A DNA stretch of 6,900 nt from Thermomicrobiales bacterium (GTDB lineage Bacteria > Chloroflexota > Chloroflexia > Thermomicrobiales > UBA6265), in contig JAUJLY010000153.1 of assembly GCA_030447145.1 (NCBI GenBank), forward strand, positions 1-6,900, in the 5' to 3' direction. Shown here in pieces: positions 1-5,060 of the stretch. How positions within the stretch are numbered: position 1 is the first letter of the stretch; each line of letters begins with the position of its first letter. The notes beneath the pieces are model-generated. The model was not told where the DNA came from. It worked only from the letters and a program-made list of their open reading frames with translations, and ran no database searches. Both the position numbers and the translations under genes were made by a program.

Positions 1-211
1 TGTCGATCTTGGTGAGCCGAGCCTCCAGGCGATCAACTGCGGCTTTCTCCGGGTTTGAGCCCCGCTTCTTGGCCTTGCTCCTTCTTGAGGCCTCAGCCGC
101 TTTCGCCCTCATGACTTTGGCCTCGTCCTCTGGCAGCTGGGCGAGTCGCTCCTTCCAGGACAGCTTGGACTTCGGCTTGTTAGCAGGGGTGGTGGTCAGT
201 TCGGTTGCCAT
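1..211 (-). CDS. Small basic Lys/Arg/Ala-rich protein, 3' end outside window
   Basis: The reverse strand is open from an ATG at 211 through 70 codons to the window edge with no stop, so the C-terminus is missing. The N-terminus begins MATELTTTPANKPKSKLSWK and continues into a charged helical stretch rich in Lys, Arg, Glu and Ala (for example AKVMRAKAAEASRRSKAKKR, about residues 33-52). The start is chosen because AGAGGAG sits 6 nt upstream of the ATG, the same arrangement as in the gene before it. It begins 25 nt after the stop of that gene, so the two are very probably cotranscribed. No family is recognised. The composition suggests nucleic-acid binding or a disordered/coiled-coil adaptor, but that is inference. 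The opposite-strand frame here has no good ribosome site and reads as low-complexity Ser/Ala, so I treat it as a shadow. Confidence 0.6.
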   Translation of the reverse strand, partial: MATELTTTPANKPKSKLSWKERLAQLPEDEAKVMRAKAAEASRRSKAKKRGSNPEKAAVDRLEARLTKID

Positions 212-236
212 GTCGTTCTCCTCTCGAGGGTAGGCC

Positions 237-449
237 CTACAGTTCCTCGGCCACTGCGGTCATGTCCATGTGAAGCTCCTCAAGCCGACGTCCGTATCGG
301 CATAAGCAGTGGTCCTCGAGCCAGACCTCTCGCATCAGGACCTCGTCCAACTCGGGATGCCAGGTATCGATCAATCCCTCATTGGCACAGACGGGGCAAT
401 CGGCCGGGTTGATCGGCTCGTCGGTGGCGGTGATGGAGATGACCTGCAT
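237..449 (-). CDS. 70-aa four-cysteine protein, putative zinc ribbon
   Basis: This is a complete small gene starting at the ATG at 449 and ending with TAG at 239-237. AGAGGAG lies 6 nt before the start. The protein has a C18-P-V-C21 pair and a C48-L-C50 pair, with His31 and His47 nearby; this spacing is compatible with a small zinc-binding ribbon. The C-terminal 20 residues look helical and acidic (RRLEELHMDMTAVAEEL). No named family is recognised. It is the first gene of a leftward unit with the basic protein that follows 25 nt later. A promoter-like site and a 16-bp palindrome lie just upstream, so it may be autoregulated, as is typical of small regulators on phages and plasmids. The zinc site and the regulatory role are inferences. 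Confidence 0.65.
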   Translation of the reverse strand: MQVISITATDEPINPADCPVCANEGLIDTWHPELDEVLMREVWLEDHCLCRYGRRLEELHMDMTAVAEEL

Positions 450-469
450 GGGGTACTCCTCTCGGTGAC

Positions 470-485
470 CAGCGCGATCGCGCTG
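470..485. promoter_or_regulatory. 16-bp perfect palindrome, candidate operator
   Basis: CAGCGCGATCGCGCTG is a perfect palindrome centred on GCGATCGC. It sits immediately downstream of the proposed -10 element and about 20 nt before the ribosome site of the 70-aa gene. A dimeric repressor bound here would block transcription. The same sequence could form a short hairpin in the 5' UTR. Function is inferred from position and symmetry only. Confidence 0.4.
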
Positions 486-493
486 CGCACTTA

Positions 494-522
494 TATAGTG
501 GCGCGTTGCTCACCTTTTGTAA
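494..522 (-). promoter_or_regulatory. Putative promoter of the leftward small-gene unit
   Basis: On the reverse strand a TTACAA hexamer (522-517) and ACTATA (499-494) are separated by 17 nt, close to the sigma70-type consensus. The predicted transcription start, about 487, lies at the edge of the palindrome at 470-485 and about 40 nt before the ATG at 449. Confidence 0.45.
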
Positions 523-697
523 GCTTCTAGTCACGAGGACTGGCGCATCGACGCGCTATTTGGAATGAATACGGAGACTCAAGGGCGTGCCCTATCGGCG
601 GTTCACCGTCGTACCGCCAGATCCGCACAGCTTTGATGGCGATTTTGATAGGATGGGATGCGAGGGGGATGATGCATTCGCGTGTCTGCCCGTTGGC

Positions 698-703
698 TAA
701 TAT
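698..703 (+). promoter_or_regulatory. Candidate -10 element for the secreted protein gene
   Basis: TAATAT lies 54 nt before the GTG at 758 and would place transcription start near 710. No convincing -35 hexamer is found at 16-19 nt. The rest of the 523-757 gap holds only short inverted repeats: AGGGC-N2-GCCCT at 582-593 and GGCGGT-N10-ACCGCC at 597-618. No other gene is seen in this gap. Confidence 0.3.
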
Positions 704-757
704 AGGGAAGTGCCGAAGCGTTGGAACTGTCTACGACTGCCGCTCAGAGGGGTTGCT

Positions 758-1822
758 GTGAAGATGTATCAAAAATTCCACCGGCTATCAGTACTTCTAG
801 TTATGCTGCTTCTCGCAATGCCCACGTTGTTGCCATCGGCCTTCGCGGACGAACTGGAGGACGCCGAAGCAACCATTGAAGCCCTGCAAACTCAGGTGGC
901 TGAGCAGGAGGCCACCATCGAGGTGGTTGAGGCAGACAAGACGCCAGAGCCACCCACGACGAGTGTTCCGACAGCTGCAGTTCAGCCAGAGCAAAACCCG
1001 GACGGCGTGTCTCTCGAAATTGGGGCGCAATTGGCGACCAACGTCTGGTCTATTGAAGTCCTTGGTGTCGAGCAGCAAAGCAGCATCGAACTCTATGAAC
1101 TGTTCACGGCTCAAGGGGTCTATCTTCTCGTTACATTCCAGGTGGCGAATCTAACGAATATCCCTCTGGAGTTCGAGTATGAGGAGCTTGTGGTATCTGA
1201 CGAGGCGGGACGCGTCTACACCTACCAAGACACGATCACCGCGAATCTCCTCAATGACAGGTACGATCCGTTGCTCGAATATTCGCTACTCCAGCCATCT
1301 TTGACTTATGAAACTGTCTCAGTGTTCGAGATTCCACCGGAGTCGACCTCGTTGCGCTTGATGCTCAGTGATGGAGTGGATGGCAGAAACGACGAGGCTA
1401 AGGCTGCCGCCACGATCGCGTCAGAACATGCATTGCCAGTGGGGAGCAGCTTCCTCTTTGGCGCTTGGGATATCAAAGTCGAGAGGACCGAAACTGTAGC
1501 CTCGATTTCCACGGTATTCGGCACGCACGACGCCCGCGGCGAGTTCCTTGTTGTATACATCGCGGCGACTAACACTGGCCTGGAACCGTATTCATTCCCG
1601 TACCCGAAGCTTCGGCTGGTGGACGACTCCGGTAGATGGTTCAGCTATATCCATCCGCCTACCGACGGGATGGCATATGAGCTTACCGACCGCCAGACAT
1701 ACGAGGGGTTCCAGCCAGGCATCGCGTATCAAACAGTCATCGTGTTCGACATACCGGCTGATACCTCTGGCCTCATGCTTGTGGCCAGCTTCGATGAACC
1801 GCAACTCGCCGTGAAGATCTGA
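758..1822 (+). CDS. Secreted protein with coiled-coil stalk and two DUF4352-like domains
   Basis: I place the start at GTG 758, not the in-frame GTG at 710, because AGAGGGG (746-752) is 5 nt upstream and the result is a normal signal peptide. The product is 354 aa. Residues 1-30 are a signal peptide with a hydrophobic core (VLLVMLLLAMPTLLP) ending in AFA before Asp31. Residues 31-60 are a heptad-like coiled coil. Residues 61-84 are a Pro/Thr/Val linker. Two repeated beta domains follow, about 85-206 and 226-350. They share a central GxxLxVxxxxxN(L/T) strand, a VDD/VSD-x2-GR-x2-xY turn, and a closing QP-x2-xYxTVxVFxIP strand, the pattern of DUF4352-type immunoglobulin-like domains. The protein is probably exported. 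It lacks a lipobox cysteine and a clear C-terminal anchor. The ligand is unknown. A PH-domain gene follows 96 nt downstream. Confidence 0.8.
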   Translation: MKMYQKFHRLSVLLVMLLLAMPTLLPSAFADELEDAEATIEALQTQVAEQEATIEVVEADKTPEPPTTSVPTAAVQPEQNPDGVSLEIGAQLATNVWSIEVLGVEQQSSIELYELFTAQGVYLLVTFQVANLTNIPLEFEYEELVVSDEAGRVYTYQDTITANLLNDRYDPLLEYSLLQPSLTYETVSVFEIPPESTSLRLMLSDGVDGRNDEAKAAATIASEHALPVGSSFLFGAWDIKVERTETVASISTVFGTHDARGEFLVVYIAATNTGLEPYSFPYPKLRLVDDSGRWFSYIHPPTDGMAYELTDRQTYEGFQPGIAYQTVIVFDIPADTSGLMLVASFDEPQLAVKI

Positions 1823-1918
1823 GCCGGCAGCGTCCAATTCTCGGCCGCCAGGAGAACCGCCGATTTCAAGACAAGGGGCAAGTTGTGTCCCGGGTATTCG
1901 TGAGAATGGAGACTGATA

Positions 1919-2305
1919 GTGACCGACAAACCGTACGCCGACAAGAAAGAACAACTCCAGAAGGTCGAATCAGCCTGCCTACCGGGCGAAACCATCCATG
2001 GCGTGTTCGACATGAAGGGTGGCGGAACCGGTTTTCTTGGCGTCACATCGAAGCGCATCATTGTCTACGACAAGGCATTCATGCGGAAGATGAAAGCCGT
2101 CGTGTCGATTCCGTACAGCAGGATCTACACAATCGCGGCGGAGGATGAAAGCGGGTTGATGACGGGACGAGGGGTGTTCTCCAGCAGCAAGATCGCCCTC
2201 AAGGCGGGGGGCGACGAATACGAATTCGAATTACGTGGAGCAGACAAAGCCCACTATGCCCACAACATGATCCTGTCGCTGATGCTACATAGTGAACGTC
2301 ACTAA
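1919..2305 (+). CDS. Small bacterial PH-domain protein
   Basis: The product is 128 aa from GTG 1919, chosen for GGAG 7 nt upstream. The core, about residues 27-110, reads as strands of a bacterial pleckstrin-homology fold: GTGFLGVTSKRIIVYDKAF, then VVSIPYSRIYTIAAEDE, then KIALKAGGDEYEFELRGADKAH, followed by a C-terminal amphipathic helix (YAHNMILSLMLH). The 'GFLG-T-KRII-YDKAF' and 'IPYSRI' elements are typical of the small single-domain PH proteins found across bacteria. There is no signal peptide or membrane segment, so it is expected in the cytoplasm. Molecular function in this group is not established. It follows the secreted DUF4352-like gene in the same direction, with no convincing terminator between them, so cotranscription is possible. 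It converges on the leftward gene ending at 2466. Confidence 0.8.
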   Translation: MTDKPYADKKEQLQKVESACLPGETIHGVFDMKGGGTGFLGVTSKRIIVYDKAFMRKMKAVVSIPYSRIYTIAAEDESGLMTGRGVFSSSKIALKAGGDEYEFELRGADKAHYAHNMILSLMLHSERH

Positions 2306-2465
2306 GGTGCAACCGGTTTCGAAGGGGTAGGGATGACGGTCTTTCACGAAGCAGCGATCTTGGCCCGGCTCCAAGCCGCACTTGGAAGTATCCACTGCAC
2401 AACGGTGCACCGAGGACTGAGGGCGGCTCGCTCGGATCTCACGTCTCAGCCGATAAGGACATTCG

Positions 2466-3320
2466 CTACTCAACAGGTTCGATAGAATCGCTCGCGAGCA
2501 TTCCCACTTGATCGACTGCGGGCATGGTTTCGGAGCGGTCCACGAATTGGCGAGTGAGCCGATCGAGAGCCAATCGCTCTAGGCGTTCATACGTATAAGC
2601 AATTATGTTCTTGAACCGTTGAAATCCTTCCTGACTCATGGGCATTCTCAGGGTCCGACCCTTTAGGGGGCCGCTGACGGGCGAGAACCTAATCCGGTTT
2701 CGGTTGTCCCGCTGGTACCCAATCTCGTACCAATCGTCCCCGCTCCGAGACATCAAGCGCCAATCCGGACTATTGATATTCGATATTGCTTTGTCGCGAT
2801 GGGCCAAGTGGTTTCGGAATTCTCTGATTGTGACGATATAGTCCTGTTGCGCGGGCTTCAGCGTAAACCCGGGATCGAAGTGCTGTGCGCTATTGAGCAT
2901 GAAGTACCACGCTCGAAGGCACTCTGCGTAGAGGTGCCAGTGAACCTCCGCTCGCAGGCTGAGAGTCATGGCGCCGCGCTGATGGGAGACGGCCTTGCTC
3001 ATCTCGCGTATGGCAAGAGGAGAACGGTCGTAATCTTTGCCGATTGCATCGAGGATCACTGAGTAGGCGCTCATATGCCAAGATACCTGATCTGCATTAT
3101 TGACAATCTGATCGATCAGGCCTCGAGCGGTATCAACGTATTGTCCCGACCGGGTGAAGCCAAGAACCGCAGCGCCGGCGAGGCGCGGTCCTGTTTCCGG
3201 GTCGTTGGTGTAAAGGATCGATTCCGCGATGAGATCGTCTGTGGGTAGCGCACGATACTTGGCCATCACCGCCTCTAGGTCGGTCGTCTCACCCGCCGAA
3301 TTTCCGCTCTCGTTTTCCAT
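2466..3320 (-). CDS. 284-aa helical protein with HEPN-like R-N-x3-H motif
   Basis: I chose ATG 3320 because GGAGGG (3330-3325) lies 4 nt upstream. A GTG at 3383 would add 21 residues but has no clear ribosome site. The N-terminal ~15 residues are polar. The remainder is largely helical, with an aromatic-rich helix (RAEVHWHLYAECLRAWYFML, about residues 123-142). It ends that section with REFRNHLAHRDKAI, where Arg169-Asn170 and His174 form R-x4-H with a polar residue after Arg. This is the signature of HEPN-superfamily ribonucleases used in toxin-antitoxin, abortive-infection and CRISPR effectors. Residues 185-235 look like a small beta element, and the C-terminus is helical again. No nucleotidyltransferase antitoxin partner is next to it. 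It may instead be a non-catalytic helical protein. It ends a leftward cluster and overlaps the upstream gene by 32 nt. Confidence 0.7.
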   Translation of the reverse strand: MENESGNSAGETTDLEAVMAKYRALPTDDLIAESILYTNDPETGPRLAGAAVLGFTRSGQYVDTARGLIDQIVNNADQVSWHMSAYSVILDAIGKDYDRSPLAIREMSKAVSHQRGAMTLSLRAEVHWHLYAECLRAWYFMLNSAQHFDPGFTLKPAQQDYIVTIREFRNHLAHRDKAISNINSPDWRLMSRSGDDWYEIGYQRDNRNRIRFSPVSGPLKGRTLRMPMSQEGFQRFKNIIAYTYERLERLALDRLTRQFVDRSETMPAVDQVGMLASDSIEPVE

Positions 3321-3681
3321 CCCGCCCTCCGCCAATTCGTATGGATGATTCGCGAATGTCATACGATGCAGAATAACGGTCACCCGCGAACTCGGTCCTC
3401 ACCGGCCGAGTGAACCTCACCAGGAGCAGCACCCGCACCCCCGTGCTTGGGTAGAGTCCAAACATCCACTGCGTAAACACCGCGCCCTCCGGTGCCTCGC
3501 GGTGCCCCCTGGCGAGGTCCGTGATATCCAGATGCCCGGTGGCATCTGCCCAGACGACCGGTCCGGACATCGATGCCGTCCAGGCCCCCCGCACCGGCAG
3601 GGGCTGAATGCAGGTCTCCTCCGCCCAGGAGTGCCTCGCGTCCGGGGTCTTTGTGCCCCTGGCTCTCCGTGTGTTGCTCAT
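3289..3681 (-). CDS. Unknown ~130-aa protein
   Basis: ATG 3681 overlaps the stop of the YtxH-like frame by ATGA, an arrangement typical of translational coupling. AAGGGAG (3697-3691) lies 9 nt upstream. The product begins MSNTRRARGTKTPDARHSWA and has a central segment with mixed hydrophobic and aromatic residues (GAVFTQWMFGLYP, then VRVLLLVRFTRPV). Its last ~25 residues are Arg/Gly/Ser-rich and run 32 nt into the next gene, so the true stop may be affected by sequence error. Of the three reverse frames in this interval it has the most protein-like composition. The frame ending at 3380 is Gly/Arg-rich and looks like a shadow, although its TGA overlaps the alternative GTG at 3383. No family is recognised. 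Confidence 0.45.
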   Translation of the reverse strand: MSNTRRARGTKTPDARHSWAEETCIQPLPVRGAWTASMSGPVVWADATGHLDITDLARGHREAPEGAVFTQWMFGLYPSTGVRVLLLVRFTRPVRTEFAGDRYSASYDIRESSIRIGGGRDGKRERKFGG

Positions 3682-3840
3682 CCCGTTGTGCTCCCTTCGT
3701 GCCTTTCCAGGCGCTCTCGTACAGCTCTTGTGCGATCTGTGACGCTCTGGGGAGCAAAAAGCGCAGCACCTGCAGCACCTATCAGGAACCCCTATAGGAA
3801 ACTTTTCAGTCAGGAGAGTCTTCTCCTGTTTTTCTCCCAT
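3678..3840 (-). pseudogene. YtxH-like small membrane protein, broken by one base
   Basis: Two reverse frames together give a short YtxH-like protein. From ATG 3840 the first frame reads MGEKQEKTLLTEKFPIG. Skipping one G in the GGGG run (3792-3789) then continues as FLIGAAGAALFAPQSVTDRT, then RAVRERLERHEGSTTG and TGA at 3680-3678. A Gly/Ala-rich membrane helix followed by L-F-A-P-x-S and a charged amphipathic helix is the hallmark of YtxH-domain proteins, small single-pass membrane proteins often linked to stress responses. Without the skip, the second frame meets TAG at 3794-3792 and has no start. The repaired product would be about 53 aa, shorter than many family members. Its stop overlaps the next start by ATGA. 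It may be a real pseudogene, a homopolymer sequencing error, or a frameshifted gene. Confidence 0.4.
3811..3833 (+). terminator. Terminator-like hairpin with T5 on the + strand
   Basis: CAGGAGA (3811-3817), loop GTCT and TCTCCTG (3822-3828) are followed by TTTTT (3829-3833). The form is that of a short rho-independent terminator for rightward transcription, but no rightward gene precedes it. It lies inside the leftward YtxH-like frame, so the symmetry may be fortuitous. Confidence 0.3.
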
Positions 3841-3918
3841 AGGGTGACCCCCAACCCGTCGCAGGCGCTGCAGGCGTTGCGCTTTCCATTCGTACCGGCA
3901 CCCACGCGTTCCCCCTAA

Positions 3919-4185
3919 CTAAACCGGAAACACTCTGCCTCGCTCGGCTGGATAGGCTGGGAGAGAGACAAGCGAATCGTTAGCGCTGTCTTTGACGCTC
4001 AGTGGCAGTCCGCGCACTACGCCGCGACGCTGCCGCTCCCTGACCAATACCACGGCGTTGATCCTGACGTGCCTGCGCCTATCCCTTCGGACAGCTATGA
4101 GACAGCACTGCCACTCATAGAGCGGGGAAGGCGCGAGCGCCGAACCAACAAGAACAAGGTCGAGCGGCTCTTCTTGGCGAACTAG
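3919..4185 (+). pseudogene. Headless ORF, possible 3' remnant of a gene
   Basis: After TAA at 3916-3918 the frame is open for 88 codons to TAG at 4183-4185, with no upstream ATG, GTG or TTG giving a sensible start. The translation looks natural: KRIVSAVFDAQWQSAHYAAT, a Pro/Asp-rich loop (PLPDQYHGVDPDVPAPIPSD), then a basic C-terminal helix (RGRRERRTNKNKVERLFLAN). G and C dominate third codon positions. The family is not recognised. The SDxYxxAxPxIE stretch is faintly like the C-terminal helix of S1/P1-type nucleases, but that is too weak to name it. It is probably the 3' end of a truncated or frameshifted gene. It could also be a chance open frame. Confidence 0.35.
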
Positions 4186-4238
4186 GTCGGGGATGGTCTT
4201 TCCGGTGGAGTGCGGGGACCTCTCTAAGGAGATAAATG

Positions 4239-4270
4239 AACCTCCCGAGTGCTAGAACACTCGTGGGGTT
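4239..4270. repeat. Strong imperfect hairpin upstream of the tmRNA
   Basis: AACCTC (4239-4244) pairs with GGGGTT (4265-4270) and CGAGTG (4246-4251) pairs with CACTCG (4258-4263), with one C/T mismatch between the helices and a 6-nt loop. It follows the headless ORF by ~50 nt and is trailed by TCTCTG, not a T-run, so it is a poor intrinsic terminator. No gene is assigned to 4186-4355. A short reading frame at 4238 with AAGGAG upstream stops after 13 codons. Confidence 0.4.
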
Positions 4271-4355
4271 TCTCTGACTGGTGGTGACATCGTTTTCCCA
4301 ACCGAGGATAGGACCTGCTATGCCCATCGAGGGTGGGTTATCAAGGAACAGGAAT

Positions 4356-4746
4356 GGGCGGAGTTACAAAATCGACATCGGTCCTGGCTAGCCGAGCAAA
4401 GTACGGTTGGGAGCGTACGAGAGGATGAAAGCACCTGTCTGGATTGGGCTAAGGACCATTGGAGACCGGAGCCTCATGGCTTAAATGGCGTGGAACACAT
4501 TGCTTAAGTCACAGACCTCTAAGTAGCGCGTCCGCCGATCCTCTCTCTGTCAGGATCGGGTTTGGACGCCACCCAAGACAGAGTGCGGCGACCTAGTCCG
4601 TTGGAGCGCGGTCGTCCAAGGCAGTCCAACTCACCATTTGATGATCCTGTCGGTGGGAGCGCTGTATGGCATATAAAACGCCGACTAAACGTGTAGTAGA
4701 TGTCCGGTTGACGGTTCTGGACGGGGTTCGACTCCCCCCATCTCCA
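4356..4746 (+). ncRNA. ssrA: tmRNA (ssrA), divergent; 5' end approximate
   Basis: tmRNA rescues stalled ribosomes by acting first as alanyl-tRNA, then as mRNA for a degradation tag, with SmpB. The 3' end is clear: GACTAAACGTGTAGTA (4683-4698), as in known tmRNAs, then GGACGGGGTTCGACTCCCC (4719-4737) as the T-arm and CATCTCC (4739-4745) as the acceptor strand; CCA is not encoded. Upstream lie two H-type pseudoknots. PK2: 4535-4542 with 4552-4559, plus 4528-4533 with 4564-4569, and loop 4545-4551 with 4577-4583. PK3: 4587-4593 with 4610-4616, and loop 4600-4605 with 4625-4630. The 5' end is inferred: ATCGAC at 4371-4376 stands where TTCGAC is expected, a P2-like pairing is possible (GTACG 4401-4405 with CGTGT 4690-4694; GCTAGCC 4388-4394 with GGTTGAC 4706-4712), and a 391-nt length fits. 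The expected 5' acceptor strand pairs poorly with CATCTCC. A GCT at 4448 is at the expected resume position. Confidence 0.65.
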
Positions 4747-4754
4747 CTGCGAAA

Positions 4755-4774
4755 GGCGCCCATCAATGGGCGCC
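4755..4774 (+). terminator. GC-rich hairpin after the tmRNA
   Basis: GGCGCCCA (4755-4762), loop TCAA and TGGGCGCC (4767-4774) form a perfect 8-bp stem 9 nt after the tmRNA discriminator base. It is followed by TTGGTC, not a long T-run. Position and stability suggest termination or 3'-end protection of the tmRNA precursor. Confidence 0.6.
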
Positions 4775-4891
4775 TTGGTCGTGCTCCCTGTGTGGTCATC
4801 CTAGCTAAACTGGGAGACGGGCCACAATCACTGTAAGAGACCTTATGGGTCACGCCTTAAGCTTCTTTCGGGTATCTGATTTCTCTCTAGG

Positions 4892-4909
4892 CATCCTATC
4901 TTTAGGATG
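4892..4909. repeat. Hairpin in the tmRNA-hydrolase gap
   Basis: CATCCTA (4892-4898), loop TCTT and TAGGATG (4903-4909) form a perfect 7-bp stem. Neither strand shows a T-run, so it is not a standard terminator. The surrounding gap 4775-5036 contains no supported gene. Confidence 0.4.
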
Positions 4910-5036
4910 GGACGGAGCCTATACGAGGCGCGGCGTTCTGCCGGTCGGAGAGTGAAGGCATATCTCTCCTCCAAGTAAGCTTCAGGCTCCTTGTGTCAAA
5001 TTTGTGACAGATCCGTGTAAAGTCACTCTTCCTGGA

Positions 5037-5060
5037 TCGTCGATTCGTCGATTCGTCGGT
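5037..5060. repeat. Three tandem 8-bp repeats abutting a stop codon
   Basis: TCGTCGAT occurs at 5037-5044 and 5045-5052, and TCGTCGGT at 5053-5060, directly against the reverse-strand stop (5063-5061) of the glycoside-hydrolase-like gene. This is a microsatellite-like tract, possibly a slippage product. Confidence 0.65.

Noticed and set aside
710..757. Upstream GTG start for the secreted protein
   Set aside because: It would put 16 residues ahead of the signal peptide, lacks a spaced ribosome site, and lies at the predicted transcription start.
2396..2409. TGCAC-AACG-GTGCA hairpin between convergent genes
   Set aside because: Only 5 bp with no T-run on either strand; too weak to call a terminator.
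3502..3918. Rightward 138-aa Pro/Arg/Ser-rich ORF
   Set aside because: Composition is that of a shadow opposite the leftward cluster; no ribosome site or family resemblance.
4189..4195. GGGGATG as the tmRNA 5' acceptor strand
   Set aside because: It pairs well with CATCTCC but implies a ~558-nt RNA, lacks a TTCGAC-like motif close behind, and 7-nt matches occur by chance. Retained only as an alternative in the findings.
4253..4507. Start-less rightward open frame with a Trp-rich translation (GWVIKEQEWAELQNRHRSWL)
   Set aside because: No start codon; it overlaps the tmRNA 5' half and ends at a candidate tag stop. A -1 shift from the short frame at 4238 would be needed. Kept only as a chance frame.
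4593..4853. Leftward 86-aa ORF
   Set aside because: It is antisense to the tmRNA 3' half and hairpin; the GDGGSRTPSRTV stretch is the translated complement of the T-arm and acceptor, a common artefact.
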